From contig OW387136.1 of NCBI GenBank assembly GCA_936440205.1, forward strand, positions 49,994,232 through 50,058,231: a stretch of 64,000 bases of DNA, in the 5' to 3' direction. Below, in pieces: positions 1-10,789 of the stretch (the stretch's first letter is position 1; every line of letters begins with the position of its first letter). The translations under genes and the position numbers were made by a program. This DNA comes from Lepidonotus clava (Eukaryota; Annelida; Polychaeta; Phyllodocida; Polynoidae). Under the pieces are notes generated by a model, which was given only the letters and a program-made list of their open reading frames with translations, made no database searches and had not been told where the DNA came from.

Positions 1-425
1 AAAATAGGCAAAATTCCTTTATTTTCCTTTATTTTCATGAAAAATTCCTTTAAATTCCTTTTTTTTTTCCTAGAGTAAGAAAATATCACATTATCTCATA
101 AAATGCATAGCATTCCATATTATTAGCGATAAAATTGCAAAATTTTCCAGCCGTTGATCAATCCAGGGCAACGTGTCGATCTGCATGATTCGACGCATTG
201 ATTGACGTGAGTCGACATGGGTCAGCGCAGTGCTGCACAGAAATAATCAACAGGAAGGCAGTCCTGTTACAACATTATTTGAATTATTTCATGTTTAAAC
301 TCTCTAAAAGTTCTCTAAATATTCCTTTAAAATTCCTTTATTTTTCCTAGAAATCCCTGCAAATTCCTTTAAATTCCTTTATTTTTACGAAAAAAACTTC
401 CTTTAAATTCCTTTATTTTTTTGGG
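1..425. repeat. AT-rich element with ATTCCTTTA subterminal repeats
   Basis: The motif AATTCCTTTAAATTCCTTTA and variants occurs repeatedly at 1-62 and again at 305-420, around a more complex centre of about 240 bp. Clusters of one short word at both ends of a short non-coding segment are typical of non-autonomous hAT-like DNA transposons. The left end lies outside the window, so terminal inverted repeats cannot be checked. No coding potential is seen. Confidence 0.4.
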
Positions 426-439
426 AGGGTGGTATGATG

Positions 440-2670
440 CCTGTTACTAACACTCGCATAGTGTCTCAGTTATCAGAAACAAATTATTACATATATACGT
501 TTTTTGATATACAAAATAATCTCGACATAATGGGACGTACCACGTTGCTGATCCTTCGAAGCGACCCCTACACAAGGGACTGCATGCTGTCTTTTCCGCT
601 GATTACCTTGTGCAGTCTAGAAAAAAGCCAGAAGGGTTGGCCGGATTTATACAACCCCAACAAACAAACAATTTCGGCTGATCGAAGCTTTTTGCTACCG
701 TCAAAGGGGATCAAATGTTTAAGTAGCGCCCCTAGTGAACTCTCACAGCCGTCTGCTGGTCCCCGTCAGCACTGCACGGACATTCATTAAGGTACACCGG
801 TAACTAGTCCTGCTTGGCGGACCTCAAACAGAATTAATGAATTATTGAAATCTGTGTCAACCCGGACCCTACAGATAGACTCAGTCTGTACCCTGTCACT
901 AGGGATTGGGGGGAGGGGGTAGAGAGCCTTGGGAGCAGGAGTGGGGGGGGGGGGGGGCACTTGGAGAGTACGGGGGCTATCCACTCTTCCCCTCCCCTCC
1001 CTCAGTCTTATGGACAGAGATGCGGAGAGGGATCCACTTTCCCCTGCGCCCCCTACTTCCTACCCTTATGATAATAAGCTTTTATGTGTAGGTCCTTAAT
1101 AATACACTACATACCGGCAATATAAGATTACTACGCCCTGCAGCTCAAGTTTGGTGGCATTTACTGATGTGGTCTAAGCTGCTGGGACGTGATCAAGTAG
1201 CAGCTACAGGGCACAGATGATTCTCAGTTCTAGATCAGCCAAGTGGCAGTTTGATTGATCTCGTTACAGAGTTGAGGACAGAAAAAGTAAAAGAAAAATT
1301 TAGTAAATCTACATACAAGTGTTCTTCCAAGAACTGAGATAGGAAGCACTTATAGGCTTCTGGTACGTCAGTGTGTACACCTGAGTGCTGGTTTAATCAA
1401 TTCTGGGTTATCAGATCAAAATTTCTAGGCTCTGAATGTCCTTGTAATGTAGTATATAAAAAGTAATTTGTAACAACCCTGGACCCACCCTTCACCAAGC
1501 GGGTCGTATTTCTTGACCAAAACACTTCACAATGTATCGTGGTCTTTCAGTAGTATACATGACCTTAAGATCCCATTCGTTGCAAATTGAAAATACTCAT
1601 ATTCCAGGTGTATGACGATTAATTGATAATTGAAAATCTAAAACATTTCGTTGGTGGTATTTCTCTGTTTACAAATAAACCATACAAATTTATCCATAGA
1701 ACTTTAGACTAAATTTTTCTTTTTCTTTTACAATACACAGTGAAATGAGGCGTGACCCAGGGCTGCCACTGCACCTTAATACGGATAAAATATACAAGTA
1801 ACACCTCGAAACTGAGGCCGAACATCGACCACTCCCCTATCCATTTCCCGACCCCACCCTTTGAAGGAGAGCCGCCCTCAAACAAAAGGCCTACTGCTCT
1901 GAGTCCACCCCTCAGGGTTGACTAAGTCAGAATATTCTTTGATACTCAGAAAAATTGTCACCTCATTATGGTCAATTTTAGATAAAACTGAGGGCGGCCG
2001 TATTCTGCAGCTCTATTGTCATTTTAGTCAAGACATTTTTATTGAGTGTAACGCACTTCCCACTTCTATGATGCAAGTGTAACCAACTTCAGATTTAGAA
2101 ACCGAGCACCTCCCGTTTGAAGGTGAGCTGCTCGTACTAAACCCCTCCTGCTCGTGAGTTCACCCTTCAGAGTTCACCGTCCATACTCCGTGCACCGTAC
2201 GCACCGCACCGTCCTGGGTACAGTGCATATCCCGACGTGAACCGGGGATACGATCTGCACTCTGTTAGCGCCATTTGTCCCTCTAATTGAGATGTGTTTG
2301 GGTTGGGCGGGCGCTAATCGTTGTGATTTCTACAACTATTGTTGTGGTTTCCTTTTGTGCCTGAAACATGCAAGTGCACATGTCAGTGCCTTTTTTGTGT
2401 GAAGAGTCGGGTTGCACTGATTTACCCATCTTTTGTCTTCTGACGAGTGCACCGATATTGGATTACACAAAAGCATTGATCGCGTTTAATCTTGCCGTTT
2501 AGTCAAACTGATGTGACTCCGTCATTACTAAAAAAAAAAACCTATACTGCACATATACCTTCCAGTACATGTGCTATTTTTATCATGCACTATTGTAATG
2601 TGTTGGAGATGCTCATTATTTCAGCAATAAGAATAATGCCTTTATCTTGCATGGGGTATAGGCCTTGATG
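440..2670. other. Interval with no supported gene
   Basis: A 118-codon open stretch at 434-790 has no recognisable domain and no coding-like composition. A run of G lies at 945-957, followed by a C-rich stretch. The segment at about 1100-1170 resembles 17380-17440, so it is a dispersed repeat. The A/C-rich parts at 1780-1920 and 2095-2200 share wording (a gagctgctcgtac-like segment) and are probably also repeat-derived. I see nothing else here. Confidence 0.3.
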
Positions 2671-2677
2671 TTAAGTG

Positions 2678-2837
2678 CAGAGGCAGATCCAGGATTCACA
2701 AAAGGAGGGGGTCAGGATAAGGGCTAAGTACTAAAAATGCATGTATTCACACACACGCAACATTTTTCTCTCTTTACCTAGTTTAGGGGTCTACCAAAAG
2801 GAGGGGGTCAGGACCCCCTGGACTGGATCCGCCCCTG
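2678..2837. mobile_element. Family J short inverted-repeat element (copy 1)
   Basis: The left end reads CAGAGGCAGATCCAGG and the right end reads CTGGATCCGCCCCTG, which are inverted relative to each other. The direct repeat AAGTG lies at 2673-2677 and 2838-2842 and is a likely target-site duplication. The interior has the family words 'tttaggggtc', 'aaaaggagggggtcagga' and 'gctaagtactaaaa'. It carries no gene and would need a transposase supplied elsewhere. CAG-starting ends suggest a hAT-like family, but the short duplication leaves this open. Confidence 0.7.
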
Positions 2838-2842
2838 AAGTG

Positions 2843-3002
2843 CAGTGGCAGAATCAGGGCCCGCGGTCTAGGCAATTAAGGCAAGCCCTGACCCACCAAA
2901 AAGGAAAATCAAAAACACCGGATTCATGCAGATCTCCCAATTTAAGATGGCAAAATTTGGCTCGTGGGGCGTTCCCCCCCCCCCCCTTTGGATCTACCAC
3001 TG
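2843..3002. mobile_element. Family J-related element (copy 2), abutting copy 1
   Basis: It begins CAGTGGCAGAATCAGG and ends TTGGATCTACCACTG, which gives inverted ends of the same type as family J. A C-run of about 14 sits before the right end. It starts right after the duplicated AAGTG of the preceding copy, so the two elements lie back to back. Confidence 0.5.
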
Positions 3003-3098
3003 TAGTGAGTAGAGAATGGTCTTCAATTAGCAATATTTTTAACCATTACCACAAACTCACCACCCCCCCCCCCCCCCTGCGGTCAGCCCCTAGTCCGG

Positions 3099-3171
3099 CC
3101 ATTGTCCGGAGACCATAGACCGGACAATGGACCAATCAGATCGCAATGAGCCCCTCACGGGCCCCTCATTG
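3099..3171. promoter_or_regulatory. Two adjacent hairpins around a CCAAT motif
   Basis: CCATTGTCCGG (3099-3109) is the exact reverse complement of CCGGACAATGG (3120-3130), with a 10-base loop. CAATGAG (3144-3150) pairs with CTCATTG (3165-3171). CCAATCA lies between the hairpins at 3132-3138, and GATAAAAG follows at about 3176. The layout could be a small promoter or the core of a foldback element. No transcript evidence is available. Confidence 0.35.
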
Positions 3172-3242
3172 TAAGGATAAAAGACAAACTCACAGAGAGA
3201 CCACCTCAGGGGGCAATTCAGTCTCATCTCAGCCTAACCCAG

Positions 3243-3420
3243 CAGTGGCGGATCGGGGATGGGTGGGGGTGGGGGGGGCTTCCAGTTCCAATGCGTGCTG
3301 ACCTCCCTTTTGGTTGATACTTCAAACTTCACATAGGAGAGAAAACAGGAACACGTTGCATGTGTGTAAATGTGCGACGGTTTGGTTCTTAGCCTTTATG
3401 CGGACCATACCCCCTTTTTA
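3243..3420. mobile_element. Family J copy 3, G-rich
   Basis: It starts CAGTGGCGGATCGGGG and then carries the family words 'cccttttggttga', 'aacacgttgcatgtg' and 'cttagcctttatg'. The right end is unclear, so the end coordinate is approximate. No coding capacity is seen. Confidence 0.55.
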
Positions 3421-3856
3421 TGACAATGACTGGACTTTATTAACAACATCTATGAGCCATGCATAGGAACATACATAGGCCTACGTTATGGTAACAAAAT
3501 TACATAAATAAAAGGCTACAGTTTTAGCCTATGAGTTCTGTGAGATGTACCTGTGAGTTTGGACTGATATACCTAAAGACACTACCGACACAGATTATGA
3601 CTACTTTGACAAGTTTGTATATCTCTCACTGGTTGTAGCACCAGATTTCGTTGTTAAGAGACGTCTACTTTGTACTTTTCAAGTACAAGCTGACTAGTTT
3701 TTAGAAACAAATCGGCCTTGCCCCAGGGTAGGTTCAGTCTCACCCCAGGTTCCTCTCCGGGTGAGCGGGTCGGGATAACTCCCACCCTGGGAAGGGTCAG
3801 CCCTGAGCTGGTCAATTACTGGTCAATTAGGGGACTAAGGACTAATTAAAGCCCCG

Positions 3857-3917
3857 CCACGTGGCCGGGCGATAAAGGGGGAGGTGGACCACGTGGTCGG
3901 GGTGGGCGATAAAGGGG
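3857..3917. promoter_or_regulatory. Duplicated CACGTG box plus GGGCGATAAAGGGG
   Basis: CACGTG occurs at 3858-3863 and 3890-3895, 32 bp apart. Each is followed by GGGCGATAAAGGGG, at 3867-3880 and 3904-3917. CACGTG is the core bound by bHLH-Zip proteins such as USF, Myc/Max or CLOCK. The two-fold E-box plus GATA-like unit could be a small enhancer or simply a local tandem duplication. Confidence 0.35.
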
Positions 3918-4077
3918 TGATCGGGGGATCACCTCCTGTGTGGACTTGATCCCGCCACCCCTGGGCGGGGTGAGGTGGGGGGCAGGGAGTGCGTGCACTA
4001 TGTGTGATCTGTACATGTACTCAGTACCCCGAGTGGGTTGTTTAAGTACATTTACACATGTTGGTATCATGTTACAG

Positions 4078-4165
4078 GGCTGGATACAGGATTTCAGAAA
4101 GCGGGGAAGCAGAACCCCATTGTCATCCAAAGGCTTTTTTTTTCCAAATTTTATTTCCAAATCTT
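4078..4165. mobile_element. Family J end fragment
   Basis: The segment 'ggctggatacaggatttcag' followed by 'aaagcggggaagcagaacccc' and 'catccaaaggctttttttttcc' matches the left-end structure of family J. The rest of the element is not visible, so this is a partial copy. Confidence 0.4.
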
Positions 4166-4179
4166 AAGGGTGAACTCGT

Positions 4180-5066
4180 CTTCCGGAGCATTATATAGAT
4201 AGGCCTATTACATACATCTCGGGTATCTCAATGCTTCTCTACAGGTTTACAAAACTGCAATATCATATCGCCATTACAGACAATATTCAAAGCAATTTCT
4301 CAAATACTTTATACATAACATTATATTTTAACAAAAGTGTCAAACGGGATTGACATACTGATCCTGATATGCTATAGGCCTATTTTGTGAGACTTGAAAG
4401 AGACTTGAAAAAGAATACACTGTAGCTACCTTTTATTGATTCATTCGTACTATAAAAGAGGAAGACAATGTGCTTGAGACCTCTTGGACTGTCTCCAGTT
4501 TGATGATTTAGTCTGCTGGGGATTGGTGCATTGAAATATTTAAAACAGGCTTATTATTAAATGATAGGTAGAACAATCCAAGGATAATATTATTTTTTTC
4601 ATTATGGAATAAGATACTTATAAACCAATCACGTCATGACCCCCAGTCATGACTCCTGACTGGTTGTAAAGGGGAACATCAAAGCACAATCTATTGTCAT
4701 AGAATCGTTATTCAGTTGTAAAAGATTAATGATATAGATAAAACTCCAACAATCAAAATAGAAAAACCCTATCCATACATAGAGATGTCAGCGCAATGTA
4801 TGCCATGTTTATTGGTTTCCCCTGCCCACATTTAGCGTCAGACTTGATGCGTCTGACATAGTTTACACACTACGCCTTTGTGGAGATTATCTGTTTCCAT
4901 TATGTACTGACAGACTAAAGGAGAATGGACGAGCGGCCAATTGATGGCAGTCGGGGGGTCAGGACCCCATTTGGGGGAACTGGTCATCAGCTGACGGCGG
5001 GAGGGGGATGGGGGTCACCATGTTGCATCTCAAGTACAAAAACCGCTTCGTGTTAAAAAACATGCT
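4180..5066. other. Interval with no supported gene
   Basis: This AT-rich single-copy-looking DNA has no convincing exon. A perfect 7-bp hairpin, GTCAGAC (4837-4843) with GTCTGAC (4851-4857), lies in it. I see no other structure. Confidence 0.3.
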
Positions 5067-5080
5067 TCCATTGACACCTT

Positions 5081-5287
5081 GGTCCATTGGGTTCAATTCC
5101 CGGTTAGTATCATGGTTCACTGAGGGATGAGGTACAGCAAAAATAATTGTTAGGTTTTGATCCCCTGCTGTTTGCCCGCCCTCACCTTCATCTCATAGAT
5201 TCAATCACCACAGACAGAATTCGTACAAACTTGTTTTTGCCGTGAAAATTACCTTGGCTGTCGATACGGCGTAAAACACTCACTCAC
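5081..5287 (+). mobile_element. tRNA-like SINE, copy 1 (5'-truncated)
   Basis: It contains a B-box-like GGGTTCAATTCCCGG, the family body 'gggatgaggtacagcaaaaa' and 'tgatcccctgctgtttgccc', and the tail 'tacggcgtaaaacactcact'. Near-identical 14-mers flank it: tccattgacacctt at 5067-5080 and tctattggcacctt at 5288-5301, 12 of 14 matching. These are an aged target-site duplication. SINEs are non-coding and are moved by a LINE. Compared with copies 3 and 4 the 5' portion is missing. Confidence 0.75.
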
Positions 5288-5398
5288 TCTATTGGCACCT
5301 TCATGTGGGAATACACGGTCTTCTAAGTGATAAGAGAGTGGCGACAATAATTATGGGTAAATAAACGTTACTATGATGAATGGCATGATTGTTGATGA

Positions 5399-5705
5399 CA
5401 GGGTGCCCTCACAAGTCTTAATAGGTCTTTAATTGATTTTATCAAATTTAAGGCCTTAAAAAGGTCTTGAATTTTTTTTCTTCTTGAATTGGGTCTTAAG
5501 AATGTCTTTAATTGGATCTGATTAGGAAATGAAAATCAAAGGTTAGGAGGAGCAAAATTTGCACTTTATGACAAGTGTCGCAACATCAAATATCATGCGA
5601 TCAAGCTTTTTTTCGTAACCTGTGGCAAAATTGCTCTCAAATTTGCCTGAAGTATAGGTCTTAAAATGGTCTTAATTTTAATTTTTGAAAAGCATGGGGA
5701 CCTTG
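5399..5705. mobile_element. Family H element with CAGGGTGCCC end
   Basis: The left end CAGGGTGCCCTCACAAGTC is followed by repeated 'aggtctt/aaggcctt' words, and the right end is a degenerate '...gcatggggaccttg'. Subterminal AAGGTCTTAAA-like repeats and a CAGGG start are typical of non-autonomous hAT elements. A second copy is at 16352-16546. Confidence 0.55.
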
Positions 5706-5709
5706 TTAA

Positions 5710-6340
5710 GATGAGCAAAGGGAGGCCTTTGACATTGTTTATAGGTCCAAGCAAGGACCTCCTGTAGACAGACTCCTCGGTCCAAGTCTCCCACTCCCCT
5801 ATTAGGTTACCTGATATGCCAGTATTATGTCATGAAGTTTTCATGCCCTGATTTTGATTTTGAGAATTTAAGTTTCTCATGTCACCGTCCAGAAAGACCA
5901 TGTCACATGTTAAAATTTAGAACTGGCCATGTCTCGCTGTTGGCGTTGAGGGCCCCGACCAATGCCATCCGTCTCCATCGGGAGTCGTCATGACAACCAT
6001 AATGCCGTGTTTAATACCAGTTACAATAGGTTATAATGTCGTTACCCCCGGCCGGCGGCCAGTCAGCGAGCGACCTGAAAGGGGGGGGGGGGTTACTCTG
6101 TACAGAAATGGGTACCAAGTGTGATGAGAACTCAAGGGGCTGTGGATGCTGATTGCCAATTGGCATAAAAGGGAGGCTGTCAAATATTCATTTCATCTGT
6201 TAGGAATGCTGTCAATATTAAATATCTTTGATACATTATTGAAAGTCAGGTGTATGCAATTCCTTCAGAATGGCGCTGACATACCAAATATCACATTCCA
6301 AATAAGATTGTCACCAAGAAATTTGTTCCTACAGGGGCTG
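5710..6340. other. Interval with no supported gene
   Basis: A segment at 5880-5945 shares 'gaccatgtcacatgttaaaat' style wording with 31995-32060 and 44995-45120, so it is a dispersed repeat with CATGTCGCATG-like palindromes. A G-run lies at about 6081. No exon is supported. Confidence 0.3.
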
Positions 6341-6348
6341 TCCATAAT

Positions 6349-6475
6349 GCCCCATACCAATAGGCGACTTTACCATCGACGGGCGACGGGCGACTTGGAG
6401 AATCGGCGGTGTTGGTGTGGTGAGGATTCTGGGCGATGGGCGACTGACAACAGGATTCCTGGGAACATCAGCATG
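6349..6475. mobile_element. Family A MITE fragment (copy A1)
   Basis: It begins 'gccccataccaataggcgac' and carries the family's repeated 'gggcgac' words and 'gaggattctgggcgatggg'. The right half is missing, and it stops before a G-run that leads into a family J fragment. Confidence 0.5.
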
Positions 6476-6532
6476 AAAACTGTGCGGGGCTGTCGTTGGG
6501 GGGGGGGGGGATGTAACTTCGCTTTTGGGTGC

Positions 6533-6680
6533 AGGGGGGGGGGGGATCCGGGGGGCGGCGTCCTGACCCCTTCCCCCACCCCTTGTGGACCCCTAAACTA
6601 CAGAAAGAGGAAAAATGCCACTAATATATGTGCAAATGTACGCGGTATTGCGTAGCCTCTATTCTGATCCCCCCTTTGGT
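6533..6680. mobile_element. Family J fragment
   Basis: A G-run leads into 'ggatccgg', then 'cctgaccccttcccccaccc', 'ggacccctaaactaca' and 'aaaaatgccac', all words found in complete family J copies such as 63599-63794. The end is not clear. Confidence 0.5.
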
Positions 6681-6689
6681 TCCGCTCGT

Positions 6690-7594
6690 ATGTCGACATA
6701 TGACGATGCAATGCAGTTACTAAACCACGCTCACTTCTTTTATTTACTAAAGAAAACAACACTGTATAATGTGATTATCCATTAGTTGTTTCTGCATGTG
6801 TATGTGAATGGGGGGACGCAAATAAGTGATGGTTATCATAATCCTGCCCCCCCCCCCTCGACCTCTCTTAATCCTGCTGGATCCACCCCTTCTCAATGCG
6901 TGGGCATGGTTTCCGCTCCTGGAGCATATGATTTAGAAAACTGAGTATCCCCCCCTCCAAGGAGTAGAAAGGGGTTGGGGGGGTAGAGGTGATTGAGAGT
7001 GGTCATTTTACGGTCAGTACCCAGCCACACATCTGTCTCTGTCAGGGCCCCTTATTGCCCTATTCACCGTGTATATATCAGAGTTTATGACCGGCAAATT
7101 TCTACCCACTGGAGATTGGCGATTATTGCTATTGGGCCGCAAATCCCCTCATTTCTGTGCAATGTGAAATCTGCGCTATGTATAATCTGCGCTATGCGAA
7201 ATACGCTCTATGCGAAATACCCCGCAAAGCAGATCTGTTTTTCTTTTGTTATCTATTTATTTCCGCAAAGTCTGCCAGGTTCGATCTGTAATCTGGCTGG
7301 GCATGGATTCCACTCTTGTTGTGTCCTTTGAATGCAGCATTCTCTTGTTGTTATTCGGTGGGCTGGTTCTGTATTGTGAGCACATTGAGAAGGGTCGGAT
7401 CCAGGATTAAGAGAGGTCCGGGCAGGGGGGAGGGGTGTAGGATTACGATAACCGTCGCTCATTCACGTCTCCCATTCGCGTACACGTGCAGAAATAACTA
7501 TTGGAAAATCACATTATACAATGTTGTTTTCTTTAGTAAATAAAAGAAGTGAGCTTGGTTTAGTAACTGCATTGCATCGTCATACGTCGACATA
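6690..7594. mobile_element. Large inverted repeat (about 205-bp arms, 483-bp spacer)
   Basis: Positions 6690-6898 and 7382-7594 are reverse complements at high identity. For example, the left arm has 'atgcaatgcagttactaaac' and the right arm has its complement 'gtttagtaactgcattgcat'. The inner ends carry GGATCCA and 'cttaatcctg', resembling family J ends. The spacer (6899-7381) holds no recognisable protein. This is a foldback-type transposon, or two oppositely oriented copies of one element. A transcript would form a hairpin of about 200 bp. Confidence 0.7.
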
Positions 7595-7831
7595 TCTCTA
7601 AACTTCTGTAAAGTTCTGTTTTGGCCTATAGGTAAACTATTCCCAAAAAAATAAATATATGTCTAATGATTGCATCTACATTTTGACAATTTATGAAACA
7701 TGTGATGGAATATCTCCGTAGCAAATGCAAAGGATAATTTCCATAAGAGCTGCCGTAAAGTTTACGTAGGATGATGTGGTTGGCTTACTGACCACCCTAC
7801 TCTTTCAACTTTATCAAGTCAGCATCATTGA

Positions 7832-8114
7832 AGCCCCATACCTATTAGGCAACTCAACCGTCGACAGACAAGGGGTGACTGGGAGAACCGCTGGTGATCT
7901 TGCTGGGTGACTGGCTTATCAGTTGATTGCTCGGCGACTCCCTGTGGGTATAATGGGAATTCTGGGCTAATGGGCGACTGGCAACAGGATTGCTGATAAA
8001 ATCACCAGTTAAATCGCCAATAAAATTGCTGGTAAAAATCAAATTTGCTTAATATTATCTTGCCCGGGGACTGTCGTGTGTCACCGGTAAGATCGCTTAG
8101 TGGGCATTGGGCTT
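7832..8114. mobile_element. Family A MITE, copy A2
   Basis: It starts AGCCCCATACCTATTAGGC and ends with 'atcgcttagtgggcattggg'. TGA lies directly outside both ends, which fits a 3-bp target duplication. The interior is rich in self-complementary 'gggcgactgg' and 'aaatcgcc' words, as in copies A3 to A5. PIF/Harbinger MITEs duplicate TWA-type trinucleotides, so that superfamily is the likely source. Confidence 0.7.
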
Positions 8115-8470
8115 GATACAGAGGGCAAATTTGTGATAGGCGAATGGATGGGATGCCCCCCCCCTCCAACTAGACTCCATTACAACCCCCCCTGATTGTG
8201 ATCACACTACTGGGGCATTATAAGTGGGATTTTTGCCCTGTCACATTGCCGTGGGAGCCAATTTGCCGCAATCATTGTGCTTTATGGCCTGTAGATACCC
8301 TGATATATGGGGCTGGTTATATAGCCGTATATACACATACGACTGAGCCAAGTCCGCCGCCCGGCCACAGTCATATATCACACAATGCCCCATTATGAGA
8401 CTACTATTATGGCATTAAGTCCCCCTCCTCCCACGCTCCCCCGGCCTTATGAGATTAGAGCAAGTCTGGC

Positions 8471-8890
8471 AGTGGTGACCGAGCAGTCCCAAGCAGATTC
8501 GAGCAATACCGAGCAGTCCCAAGCAGATTCGAGCATCACCGAGCTGTACCGAACAGTGACGAGCAGTACCAAGCTGTTCCGAACAGTGAAAAGCAGTACT
8601 GTGCTGTACCCGGGCTGTACTGAGTTGTACCTTAGCAATTGTGAGTTGTACCAAGCTGTACTGAGCTGTTCCTGAGCAGTCCCGAGCCGTACCAAGCCGT
8701 ACCAAGCTATACCCGAGCAGTACCAAGCAGTCCTGAGTATCCTGAACAGTACCACGCAGTCCCCAGTAGGCCCAAGCAATACTGGGTGGAACCAAATAGT
8801 CCAAAGCAACCCCGAGCAGTCCAGAGCAGTCCCGAGCAGTTTCGAGTGGGTCTGAGCAATTCCGAGCAGTGTCGAGCAATACAAAGGTGC
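8471..8890. repeat. Degenerate 10-bp minisatellite (GAGCAGTCCC-like)
   Basis: About 40 diverged copies of a unit like GAGCAGTACC run through this stretch. A 10-bp unit is not divisible by three, so the repeat is read in all frames on each strand. This explains the long open frames of about 150 codons on the minus strand, which are not genes. The period is close to the DNA helical repeat, so one edge of each unit faces the same side of the helix. Confidence 0.85.
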
Positions 8891-8899
8891 TTGGTCGGC

Positions 8900-10399
8900 C
8901 TGCAAGCTGCTCAATTTACCGGTATATCGACTGGTATAGGGCTAATGTCTGCAGAGATGGGAAGGGACATTGGTTGGAGGGGTTGTGTAAGGGTGTAAGG
9001 GTGAGGGATATATTTTCAGTAGATATTAGATTTTTACTTTACCTGACCTGTGCATCTTTCCTTATAATTCAGGAAAGGTGCAATAAAGTTTGTCATTAAG
9101 GCAATCTGATCATTAGTACTTTTGTCATGGGATCTTGACTAATATTAGCTCGACCTTCATAAAATCTAAGGCTTTTAGGAAGGTATTGAAATTGACAGTT
9201 TTCTTGCAAAATGTTTTGTATATATGTCTTGAACTGAAACCTGTTTGAAAGTAACACGTATTAAACAAAATGATACAAAATGCTTATTTTTACAGCACAT
9301 TTTCTGTATGTGGAACTATGTCTCCTGTATTTTTAAACTGTTCAAATGTTGGTCTTAATACGGGTTTTAAGAATGTCTTACATGGATTTCAAAACAAACG
9401 TGTTCAGACATAAGTGATCCCATCCCTAGCCTCTCCTGCCTGCCCCCACCCTCTCCTCCATGCCCCCTGGACATGATGTAGTACTTCCCTTATTACCCAC
9501 ACTTGCTCCTCTGATTCCGGGTTATTTCCCTACTTCGATCTGTCCCCATATGTTTATTAGATTGCAGTGACTTTTATAGAAACTAATGGGTGGTACTCTG
9601 AGGGCAAGCTGTGGGTTCCGGAGGTTGTAGGGCGTGTAGACTTCAGGTATATGTGATTTAGACGATGCATCGGTGCTCCAGGACTACCTATATCTATTTC
9701 AGACAGTCGATCCTGCATAATGGTTCAGTTCTGATATCATTGTGTATATTAGTATATCATATAGGATAATGACAACAACAAAAACATGCAAATGTACATT
9801 TACAAAATTTGATAAAATTGATTTTGAGATGGGAGACAGTCATCAAAATTGGCATAAATGTTCACTAATCTCCATCTAACACCACCAGACAACCAGATTA
9901 CAAATGCCGCTATATTTCTATCTGAAACAACTGTGTTTTCATCCCAAATCGTCAAAGCAGCCGTTCAACATCCACAACCAGTAAATAAATTCACCTTCAT
10001 GTTCACCCATGCTATGCTCACAGTGGAACAGATAACCAGCAGGGGTTGTTTTCATATTTCACACGTAGCATGCTAGAGGCTACTAAGATGTGGCAAAACC
10101 TCATCAAATATTGACAACCCCCAGGCATTGAACATAGGCCTGAGTCCCAGGGGTATCAATGGCGGCGTGCAGGTGGGCGGGGGGAGAGTGACCCGGACAC
10201 CCTGGTTGTGGTAGAAGAGTGGCAGGGATGAGTTTATTATTGATCGTCCTGGTTACATCACAATGTCCTGATTAGATCAAATTGTCCCGGCACAATTTCA
10301 CACCTGTTACCCGCGGGCCTGGGACCTGGGACTGAATCAGCCAGGTAGTGGGGAGTGGAGAAGGGATGGTTACTCTCCAACACCAATTTCTCCCATATG
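8900..10399. other. Interval with no supported gene
   Basis: The region at 9150-9400 has 'ggtcttaatacgggttttaa' and similar words that may be an old family H copy. AATAAA occurs near 9080 with no recognisable gene before it. The rest appears unique and non-coding. Confidence 0.3.
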
Positions 10400-10781
10400 T
10401 TAAAGGGAGGCAAAACCAATCTAATTGACACAATTTCAAAACTCAGATAAGTATAGAAATATGTTAGATGGGTCCAGAAATATGTTGATGAATATATATG
10501 ATGAGTCCAGCTAAGGTCAGTGTTAAAGTATTAGCTGTGAAAAGGAGCTCAAACTGAAGTAGAATGCCAGAAGATATGGTAATATTTGCATTTGTTTGTA
10601 AACAAACCCTATTTTTGCGGATCCAAATTAATTGATTTGAGCAGGGAAAACATATTTTCTATGATTTTTTACCATATTTCATGGTGTAGAACATGGGCCA
10701 GAAATAGGCTCAAGAAACAATTTTCCATGATTATTTGAGTTTGGAATATTCATCGAATTTATTGGTTTTGGCTCCCTTTAA
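10400..10781. mobile_element. MITE flanked by TTAA
   Basis: The left end reads TTAAAGGGAGGCAAAACCAA and the right end reads TTGGTTTTGGCTCCCTTTAA. They are inverted repeats of about 21 bp with one mismatch. TTAA bounds both ends, as in piggyBac-type insertion. A TA or TAA target is an alternative reading because the bases overlap. The interior of about 375 bp is AT-rich and non-coding. Confidence 0.75.
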
Positions 10782-10789
10782 TCCACGCA

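Noticed and set aside
434-790. 118-codon ATG open frame
   Set aside because: No domain, codon pattern, splice site or promoter supports it; it starts beside an AT-rich repeat.
5081-5287. tRNA gene from the B-box GGGTTCAATTCCCGG
   Set aside because: No cloverleaf can be folded, and the sequence recurs with target duplications, so it is a SINE.
8415-8914. Two long overlapping minus-strand open frames of about 155 codons
   Set aside because: They are readings of a degenerate 10-bp tandem repeat in different phases.
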